Shown here piece by piece: positions 16,537 to 23,167 of a stretch of 64,000 bases of DNA. The notes under the pieces are model-generated. The model saw nothing but the letters and a program-made list of their open reading frames with translations, had not been told where the DNA came from and ran no database searches. The position numbers and the translations under genes are program-made. Position 1 is the first letter of the stretch. The number at the start of each line of letters is the position of its first letter. The stretch is taken from positions 124,001 to 188,000 of the forward strand of contig NZ_QGNA01000007.1 in NCBI RefSeq assembly GCF_003173615.1, in the 5' to 3' direction. This stretch comes from Falsiroseomonas bella (GTDB taxonomy: Bacteria > Pseudomonadota > Alphaproteobacteria > Acetobacterales > Acetobacteraceae).

Positions 16537-16994
16537 CGGTGGCGACCAGCATCACGGTCCGGGTGCCACTGACCATCCGGCGGCGGCCGGGGCGGAAGAC
16601 GGTGGTGACGCCGGTGCAGGACGGCGGCGAGGCGGCACTCCCGACGCGGGCCGATCCGGCCTCGGTGAAGGCTCTGGCCAGGGCGTTCCGGTACCAGAAG
16701 CTGCTGGACGAAGGACGCTACGGCTCGATCAGCGAAATGGCGGCAGCGGAGTGAATCGATCGGGGCTATCTCGGTCAGCTCCTACAGCTAACGCTGCTCG
16801 CACCGGACATTATTGAGGCAGCCCTGGACGGGCGGCAGGTCGCGAGCCTCGGGCTGGCGACGCTTATGGATCCGATTCGGGCTGAGTGGGACAGACAACG
16901 CGCAGCGTTTGCTGCGCGTGATCGCCAAATTCCGTCCACCACTGGGTCTTCAGGTTCGAACCACGGCGGGCAGGTGGCAGTCCGTGCCCAGTGA
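16533..16994 (+). pseudogene. Recombinase-associated helix-turn-helix protein, interrupted by a nonsense codon
   Basis: The open part (16533-16754, 73 residues) starts in an ATGA overlap with the recombinase and stops at TGA (16752-16754) right after SISEMAAAE. The same frame continues without a shift as IDRGYLGQLLQLTLLAPDII and onward, then DGRQVASLGLATLMDPI, to a stop at 16992-16994. That continuation is what members of this family carry (AAAE-R-I-N/D-R-SY---LL-LTLLAPDI-EA-LDGRQ). Replacing TGA by CGA restores the expected arginine, so a single C-to-T change probably inactivated the gene. It belongs to the recombinase operon. Confidence 0.75.
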
Positions 16995-17167
16995 ATGCAT
17001 TCAGCTGTCGGCCGAGACGTTAGACCCCTTCCCAGATTACTTGCTGCCGATGGGAGAGGAGACGGCCAACATTGTCCACCCGGTGATGTCGGGCGACACC
17101 GCGCTGCTTTCGCTTGAACCTCGGAGTCAGGCGTAAGAGGATAGGGATTCGAATCGAGGTGGACGAC

Positions 17168-18157
17168 GTGACTAAGGCCAATACCATCGGCATACTGCGC
17201 GGGCTGCAGGCGGGAGAGCCCCAGGAGGTCTCGAAGACGCGCGCGGAAGCACGCTTCAAGAGCCTCAAGGGCCAGCAGAAGGCAGCGTTCAAGCTCCTAG
17301 ACCCCGAAACCCTGGCCAAGGTCAAGTACGGTTACCGGGGCGACGTCCCCTGGATCATCAGCAACGATGACGCCCTTGCGGGCGTGAGCCGGCTTCCCGA
17401 CAACTTCGTCGATTGCGTGGTGACGAGCCCCCCCTACTACTGGCAGCGCGACTATGGCGTCGACGGACAGACGGGCCAGGAAGACACCATTGAGGACTAT
17501 GTGGAGGCGCTTGCCGCCGTGTTCCGCCAGGTACTCAGGGTTCTGAAGCCGACAGGCACCGCCTTCGTTGTGCTGGCGGACACATATTATTCGGGTAAGG
17601 GACAGCCGCGCGGCGGCGACCCGAAACAGGTCTGGCGGAGTGTCGCGCGACAGAAGTACAGGGCGGTCGACAGACCTGGCTTCGGCTTGCCGAAAAAGTC
17701 CCTCCTAGGCGTTCCGTGGAGAGTGGCGCTCGCGCTCCAGGCCGACGGGTGGGTCCTCCGATCGTCGGTCATTTGGCGGAAGCCCAAGCCCCTGGCCGAG
17801 CCGAGCGTTCGGGACCGCCCTTGGAACACCACAGAAACGGTTTTCATCCTAACCAAGTCCGGCAAGTACCACTTCAACCGGGACGGCCTGGACGGGCAGG
17901 AAGACGTCTGGGACATCCCGGCCCCGAATGCCATGCGCCGCTACCGCCATGCCGCTCCCTTTCCGGAGGCCTTGGTCAGCCGGTGTCTCGCGGTGGGGTG
18001 CCCGAAGAAGGGGGTCGTCCTCGATCCCTACGTCGGATCCGGTACCACGCTTGCGGTTGCCGCCAGTCGCGGCCTCCCGTCCATCGGGATTGAGCTCAGT
18101 TCGCATTACGTGACCCTCGCCCGTCAGCGCCTAATTACGAAGTTCAGCCGTCGGTGA
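17168..18157 (+). CDS. DNA methyltransferase, N4-cytosine/N6-adenine type (beta-class order)
   Basis: A 329-residue enzyme. The catalytic motif IV TSPPYYWQRDYG (about 86-97) precedes the S-adenosylmethionine motif I DPYVGSGTT (about 286-294), the permuted beta-class order; SPPY is typical of N4-cytosine or N6-adenine enzymes. The middle (about 130-270) should hold the target-recognition part. The GTG at 17168 follows GAGGTGG by five bases; a TTG at 17114 would add 18 residues but has no ribosome site. It leads the seven-gene operon and probably protects self DNA from the nucleases encoded downstream. Confidence 0.9.
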   Translation: MTKANTIGILRGLQAGEPQEVSKTRAEARFKSLKGQQKAAFKLLDPETLAKVKYGYRGDVPWIISNDDALAGVSRLPDNFVDCVVTSPPYYWQRDYGVDGQTGQEDTIEDYVEALAAVFRQVLRVLKPTGTAFVVLADTYYSGKGQPRGGDPKQVWRSVARQKYRAVDRPGFGLPKKSLLGVPWRVALALQADGWVLRSSVIWRKPKPLAEPSVRDRPWNTTETVFILTKSGKYHFNRDGLDGQEDVWDIPAPNAMRRYRHAAPFPEALVSRCLAVGCPKKGVVLDPYVGSGTTLAVAASRGLPSIGIELSSHYVTLARQRLITKFSRR

Positions 18158-18167
18158 AGGCGCCTCC

Positions 18168-18755
18168 ATGGACCTCAAGGAGCGCCTGAACGAGATCCAC
18201 CAGCGGATCCTCGACGGCAGCCGGACGGCCTCTCTCGATCTGTTCAGAGAGGCTCAGGGTCCGATTCAGGCGGTTCTCCGGCGCAAGTTCCGAGGCCTCT
18301 CCGAGGAGGAGAGTTACGACCTCGCGACCGACGCCATTCTCGTCTACGCGACCGATCCCCACCGCTGCGACGCAGCCAAGGGCTCACTGTGGTCCTTCCT
18401 CTGTCGCATCGCGATGCGGGATGCAATCGACCACATCCGCAACTCTCGAAGACGGGGCGAACTGCTGAAAGAGGTCGAAGGCGATGTCGAATTCTGGACC
18501 TCCCGCGCGAAGGACGTGTTCAGGGGGGAAGATGCGATAGACGCGCGGCAGATCATGAAGCTCTACGGGCACCGGCTTGCCACGAACGAGGCTGAGGCCA
18601 GGCTCCTCACTCTCCTGCTCCAGGAGGAGAAGAAGACCGAGGCCTTTGCGCACGCCCTTGGGCTCGACCCGCAGGCGCCCAACGTCGAGCGGATTGTGAA
18701 GCAGGCCAAGGATCGCATGCTCCTCCGGTTGAAGAGGTTGCGCGATGAGCTCTGA
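18168..18755 (+). CDS. Sigma-70-like (ECF-type) RNA polymerase sigma factor
   Basis: A 195-residue protein. Region 2 is visible at about residues 20-100: FREAQGPIQAVLRRKF, SYDLATDAILVYATDP and GSLWSFLCRIAMRDAIDHIR, followed by a basic turn (NSRRRGELL). Region 4 is less clear but LLTLLLQEEKKTEAFAHALG could be its helix-turn-helix. It starts 10 bases after the methyltransferase stop and overlaps the next gene by 11 bases. A sigma factor inside a defence-like operon suggests transcriptional control of the operon; with the protease two genes on, a proteolytic switch is plausible. Confidence 0.75.
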   Translation: MDLKERLNEIHQRILDGSRTASLDLFREAQGPIQAVLRRKFRGLSEEESYDLATDAILVYATDPHRCDAAKGSLWSFLCRIAMRDAIDHIRNSRRRGELLKEVEGDVEFWTSRAKDVFRGEDAIDARQIMKLYGHRLATNEAEARLLTLLLQEEKKTEAFAHALGLDPQAPNVERIVKQAKDRMLLRLKRLRDEL

Positions 18756-19113
18756 AGAACCGGCGTACGACTTCCTGGCCCGCGCTGCCCGACGGGCCGC
18801 CCGTGGGCCCGCGCCCTTGGTCGCCGGGCTCTTCGAGGCCTGGCGCAAGGCCTTCCCCGACGAGGATCCCGCCGCAGCGCTTGCCTGTAGCGGGCGAGCG
18901 CTTACTGAACTCGCCCTGTGCCGACGCCCGCGCGACGAGCACTGGGTCGGGGACGTTGCGGAGATCGCCGGCGCGCTCGGCATCGACGCCGACCGGCTGA
19001 TCTCATTGCTGCGCGCTGCCGAAGCGGTAGAGCGGTTCGGCAGCGCCCACCCGGCCGACGCCTCGCAGGCCGGGCGCCTGCTCGCGGCTCGTGACCACGA
19101 GGCGGACGAGTGA
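18745..19113 (+). CDS. Small helical protein between sigma factor and ImmA/IrrE protease
   Basis: A 122-residue Ala-rich, helix-predicted protein overlapping the sigma gene by 11 bases and the protease start by one base (TGATG). Recognisable stretches are ALTELALCRRPRDEHWVGDV and EIAGALGIDADRLISLLRAAE. I know of no named domain. Its position between a sigma factor and an ImmA/IrrE protease makes an anti-sigma or protease-substrate role the leading hypothesis, by analogy with ImmR/ImmA pairs, but nothing in the sequence proves it. Confidence 0.6.
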   Translation: MSSEEPAYDFLARAARRAARGPAPLVAGLFEAWRKAFPDEDPAAALACSGRALTELALCRRPRDEHWVGDVAEIAGALGIDADRLISLLRAAEAVERFGSAHPADASQAGRLLAARDHEADE

Positions 19114-19820
19114 TGGCGCGCTACCGGAGCGAGGACGTCGCCAACGCCTTTTGGGAGGGGGCCGGAGGTCGCGCGCGGTTTGGGAGCCCGGCCGACGTCG
19201 AGCGTGCGGCAGCACGGGTCTTACCGGTGGCTGTCCACCGCGTCGCCAGCCTCCACACCGGCGCGGTCGTCCGCTTCCTCTGCCGTGTGGGCGCGGATCC
19301 CTGGCTAGACGGTGCGCCACGTCCACTGCGGGGCTGTCTGATCGCCGATGCGGGCAAGGCTCTCATTTTAGTGGACCGGGACGACCCGGTGGACGAGCAG
19401 CGCATGACCATCGCCCATGAGGTCGCCCACCTGCTTCTCCATTACCTCAAGCCACGCGAGGAGGCCGTGACTGCGTTCGGCCCCCGCATCCTCGCTGTCC
19501 TCGACCGAACTCGTCCAGCGACCCCAGGAGAAAAGCTGTCCGCCGCCCTGCGAAATGTCCCAATCGAGCCGTTCCGGCACGCTATGGACCGCGGCCATAC
19601 CGGGCACGCGGGTGTAATCAGCGCCATGGAGGACGAAGCCGACGACCTCGCGGTCGAGCTCTTGGCCCCCTGGCGCGAGCTCCGGGCTATGCGTGGCGGC
19701 GGCCCCGGGCCGCTCCGCGAACGCTTCGGCCTGCCGGCACCCGTCGCGGCCCGCCTTGCTGGCGTGATCGGGCGGCCTCGGACCTCGCCCGGCGTCATCG
19801 GCCTTTTCCGGCAAAAATAG
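19113..19820 (+). CDS. ImmA/IrrE-family zinc metallopeptidase
   Basis: This 235-residue protein has the zinc motif HEVAHLLLH (H102, E103, H106) and the downstream acidic helix EDEADDLAVELLAP (about 173-186) that supplies the third ligand in ImmA/IrrE proteases. Known members cut regulators: ImmA cleaves the ICEBs1 repressor ImmR, and IrrE cleaves DdrO after DNA damage. It overlaps the previous stop by one base (TGATG); a GTG one codon earlier is an alternative start. Here its natural target would be a product of the same operon. Confidence 0.88.
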   Translation: MARYRSEDVANAFWEGAGGRARFGSPADVERAAARVLPVAVHRVASLHTGAVVRFLCRVGADPWLDGAPRPLRGCLIADAGKALILVDRDDPVDEQRMTIAHEVAHLLLHYLKPREEAVTAFGPRILAVLDRTRPATPGEKLSAALRNVPIEPFRHAMDRGHTGHAGVISAMEDEADDLAVELLAPWRELRAMRGGGPGPLRERFGLPAPVAARLAGVIGRPRTSPGVIGLFRQK

Positions 19821-19876
19821 CTGTCGAACTTCCTGTGGCTGAGCCGAAGGACAGAGCGGACGAACCGGAGGTCACA

Positions 19877-21205
19877 GTGGCGCTCGACGAGATCAACCAT
19901 TTGCCGCAGGGCGATCACAGCGACGGCCTAGGATCGGACGCCGGGGAATCGGCCAGCTTCGTCGCCGACCGCCGCTATGTCGACGCCGACGAGGCCGCCG
20001 ACGACATGGATGGTGTCGAGGTCGCCAGCTCGCTCGAAGCCGAGTTTCGGAAGGCGCTAAACCTCGACACCTGGACCTCCGGTGAGCGCATGGATCTGCT
20101 TGCCGCCCGCCTGGAGCGGGAAGTCGAGTTGGCGGCCCAGTTCGAGGACGACATGGCGCCGCGCGTGCTGAAGGCTTTGGAGGACGGGCTCCCGAGCGCG
20201 CCCGACGCGTCTCGCGAGAGCGGCATCTACACGCTCAGCCCGGAGGTCATCACCCGCGCGATCCGCAACGTGCTGTTCAACGGGCTTGTCGAGGCCTGCG
20301 ACGGTACCCGAGTCACCGTCAGCACCCTGCCGGTGACCGTCGTCCAGATCGGCATCTGCCTCACCTCATACCAGGGCACTGGCGACGGCGGCTCGATCGG
20401 GCACCGGCTCTACCGCCATGACATCATGCGGCGGAACGGCAACGCCGAGGACGAGGTGCTGGAGTTCCTCTCCCGCCGTGCCCGGCGCAAGAACCGCGAG
20501 GTGCCTCATCGTGAGTTCGGCGACGATGGGCAGCCGATAAACATCAGCGACATGCTGTGCCGCGCCCTCATGATCTACGCGGAGCGCGCGATGCTGGCCG
20601 ACCGCTCCGAGCGTCCGTGGCGCCTGGGCCATGGCGGACCGATGCCGCACGAGCTCATCGTCGGGTCGGGCCGCAACGAGATGGCGTTTGCAAGCCTGGA
20701 GATGCTCCGCCGCCTGCTCCTTGAGCACCGGAGGTTCATCTTCGTCCCGAGCGAGATCAGCGACGAGGCGGTGGTGACCATCGCGAACGCGCTCCACCCT
20801 CTCCAATACGCGGTGCTGCGGAATACCAAGGACATCATCGAGGGCTACATCACGGGCAGCAGCTATGAGCGCCCGCACTACAAGAGGTCGGGCCTTTATC
20901 AGGCTGTCCGCAGCTTCCAGGAGGACGTCGGCTCCAAGGTGCTGCTCGGGGTGTACCGCGCCTCCGCCCTCTGCCCGGGACGAGTCTTTTACGCGCATGA
21001 GGACCACGTGCACGAAGCCGCGCAGATCGTGATGGCCGACAGCGCCTTGCAGGAGGCGCGCGGCTTTCCGAACCTCATCGACATCGCTGACCGCACCTGC
21101 AAGGGAATGTTCGAGCCCGGCGGCCTCTCGGCCCAGGTCCACGCCGCTCTGGCGCGCAGCGGTTCCCCGTTCCGCTTTCTCGGCGAACGCAACACCCGGG
21201 CGTGA
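19877..21205 (+). CDS. NurA-like nuclease candidate, partner of HerA
   Basis: A 442-residue protein with no strong match by eye. Overall arrangement recalls NurA: an N-terminal helical and acidic segment, a DG-type motif region (TSYQGTGDGGSIGHRLYRHD), a GGPMPHELIVGSG segment where NurA has its second DGP-like motif, and a C-terminal DSALQEARGFPNLIDIADRT resembling the end of NurA. Catalytic acids cannot be assigned confidently. GTG at 19877 follows GGAGG by five bases; the earlier GTG at 19835 lacks a ribosome site. It overlaps or closely precedes the HerA gene, as NurA genes do. Confidence 0.45.
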   Translation: MALDEINHLPQGDHSDGLGSDAGESASFVADRRYVDADEAADDMDGVEVASSLEAEFRKALNLDTWTSGERMDLLAARLEREVELAAQFEDDMAPRVLKALEDGLPSAPDASRESGIYTLSPEVITRAIRNVLFNGLVEACDGTRVTVSTLPVTVVQIGICLTSYQGTGDGGSIGHRLYRHDIMRRNGNAEDEVLEFLSRRARRKNREVPHREFGDDGQPINISDMLCRALMIYAERAMLADRSERPWRLGHGGPMPHELIVGSGRNEMAFASLEMLRRLLLEHRRFIFVPSEISDEAVVTIANALHPLQYAVLRNTKDIIEGYITGSSYERPHYKRSGLYQAVRSFQEDVGSKVLLGVYRASALCPGRVFYAHEDHVHEAAQIVMADSALQEARGFPNLIDIADRTCKGMFEPGGLSAQVHAALARSGSPFRFLGERNTRA

Positions 21206-21231
21206 CGCCCGTCACGGCACAGGAGGGGTCC

Positions 21232-23085
21232 TTGAACGCAGCCGAAAAGATCGCCATGGCCGCCGACCAGCTCGAGCGCACGGGCAACGACAACGGCGGG
21301 GCCTACCAGGAGCCGGAGGCGTACAGGGGCTCCTGCGCCCGCACGATGTTCGACCGCCCCGGCTCTGAAGACGGCACCGTCACCGTGCTCGTCCCTGAGC
21401 ACCAGATCGGCAACGTCAGCCGCGAGGCTTACGTCCGCATTCCAAGCATCCACCCCCGGTCCAATGAAATCGAGGCGGAGTACCTGGGCGTCGTCGCCTC
21501 GGGGCCTTTCGCCGAGCCCGACGCGCTTGGCGCGACCGCGCCGACCCTCGTTGTCGCGGCGGCCCACGGGGCAGTGCTGACGCCGAAGTACCACAGCATC
21601 GCACAGGTGGAGGTGTTCGGCGAGCGGGTCGATGGCTTGGTGATCCCACCCGTCCGCCGCCCTTGCCCCAACAGCCCCGTGTTTCTCCTTGACGGCGACG
21701 AGGTCAAGGCGGTGCTCGGGCTCGACATCCCGCCAGGGGACATGCCAGTGCGCCTAGGCCTGATGGACGGCGTGAGCTCGATCGCCGTGGAGGTGCCGGC
21801 GGCGAAGAAGTCCGTTCTTTTCAAACATCTCGCCATCCTCGGCACGACCGGCGGCGGCAAGAGCACCACGGTGTCTGGCAGCATCATGAACTTCGCCGAG
21901 GCGGGGAACGCAGTCGTCGTCTTCGACATCGAGGGCGAGTACACGACGATGGACCGTCCGACCGATAACCCGCAGATGCTCGCGGCGCTGAGAAAACGCA
22001 AGCTGCAGGCGCGGGGGGCGGCGAATACGCGCTTGTTCTACCTGTCCGGCCGCGCGCCCGCCAATCCCGAACACCCAAGCAAGCGCGACTTCAAGATCGC
22101 CTTCGACGACTTATCACCTCACGTGCTCACCGAGGTGCTCGACCTGAGCGAGCCGCAGGAACGTCGCCTTCTGGATGCCTACGAGATCTGCCGCATCACC
22201 ATGGAGCGCGAGAAGATCTTTCCGGCGGACGATGAGGAGCAGCGACAGGCCCTCGAAATCGACGAGCTCCAAAGCGGCTGGCCGCGCATGACAATCGAAA
22301 TGATGCTCGACGTTGTTGGCGCAGCCATCGAGATGATCGAGGGCGACATCGACCGGTACAAGGGACGCACGAACGGCTTCCGCGGTCACGAGACCACGCT
22401 TAAGCAAACGCTCAACGCGCGCAAGATCGAGAAGGATTCCCGGTCCTGGAAGGCTATCGCTAAGCGGCTTTGGCGCATGAAGAAGGCCGGTGTGTTCGCG
22501 GAAACACAAGAAGAGCGCATTGACGTCGACGAGATGCTCGTCCCCGGCCAGATCTCTATCGTCGACCTCAGCGACATGGACGCGCCATACCTCCGCAACC
22601 TCGTGATCGCGCAGATGCTGAGGGCTCTGCAGATGCGCCAGGACGAGCTCTATAAGGAGCGTGAGGACGCGCTGCGCGAGAACAGGGAGCCGAAGCCCTT
22701 GACTCGAGTGAACATCTTCATCGAGGAGGCCCACGAGTTTCTGTCGGCGCAGCGCATCAAGCAGATGCCGAATCTGTTCGACCAGGTTGCCCGCATCGCC
22801 CGCCGCGGCCGCAAGCGTTACCTCGGACTCATATTCGTGACGCAGCTTCCGAGCCACCTTCCCGACGAGGTGCTCGGCCTCGTCAACAACTGGATCCTGC
22901 ACAAGCTCACCGACACGGGCGTGGTGAACCGCCTGCGCAAGGTCGTCCCCGGCGTGAACGAGGCAACCTGGAACTCGCTGCCGAACCTGGCCCCGGGCCA
23001 GGCCCTATGCTCCTTCACACACATTGCTCGGCCCGTCATGACCACGATCGACCCGTCGCCTTGCCAGCTCCGGATGGTCGACTGA
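21232..23085 (+). CDS. HerA-type FtsK-superfamily DNA translocase/ATPase
   Basis: A 617-residue ATPase. The N-terminal beta-barrel (HAS-barrel-like, about 30-180) is followed by Walker A LGTTGGGKST (about 203-212), VVFDIEGEYTTMD, Walker B VNIFIEEAHEFL and a sensor segment LGLIFVTQLPSHLP. HerA forms a hexameric ring that translocates DNA for a nuclease partner such as NurA. TTG at 21232 has AGGAGG five bases upstream (21221-21226); a GTG at 21202 would instead overlap the preceding stop. In bacteria HerA genes beside methyltransferases and nucleases are usual in defence islands. Confidence 0.9.
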   Translation: MNAAEKIAMAADQLERTGNDNGGAYQEPEAYRGSCARTMFDRPGSEDGTVTVLVPEHQIGNVSREAYVRIPSIHPRSNEIEAEYLGVVASGPFAEPDALGATAPTLVVAAAHGAVLTPKYHSIAQVEVFGERVDGLVIPPVRRPCPNSPVFLLDGDEVKAVLGLDIPPGDMPVRLGLMDGVSSIAVEVPAAKKSVLFKHLAILGTTGGGKSTTVSGSIMNFAEAGNAVVVFDIEGEYTTMDRPTDNPQMLAALRKRKLQARGAANTRLFYLSGRAPANPEHPSKRDFKIAFDDLSPHVLTEVLDLSEPQERRLLDAYEICRITMEREKIFPADDEEQRQALEIDELQSGWPRMTIEMMLDVVGAAIEMIEGDIDRYKGRTNGFRGHETTLKQTLNARKIEKDSRSWKAIAKRLWRMKKAGVFAETQEERIDVDEMLVPGQISIVDLSDMDAPYLRNLVIAQMLRALQMRQDELYKEREDALRENREPKPLTRVNIFIEEAHEFLSAQRIKQMPNLFDQVARIARRGRKRYLGLIFVTQLPSHLPDEVLGLVNNWILHKLTDTGVVNRLRKVVPGVNEATWNSLPNLAPGQALCSFTHIARPVMTTIDPSPCQLRMVD

Positions 23086-23167
23086 CGGCAGCCACGCACC
23101 GAGTTCATCATGCCTGGGCTATCCAGCGCGGCCCGTTGAGGTCGGCACTGGTGACAGCGGTCAGCAG

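Noticed and set aside
16945-16970. GGTTCGAACC resembling a tRNA T-arm, with another GATTCGAATC at about 17145
   Set aside because: No acceptor stem, anticodon arm or D-arm could be folded around either; the first lies inside the pseudogene frame.
23086-23167. Possible operon break before the nuclease-motif gene
   Set aside because: The 82-base gap shows no terminator hairpin or clear promoter, so I kept the gene in the same operon, though a separate promoter cannot be excluded.
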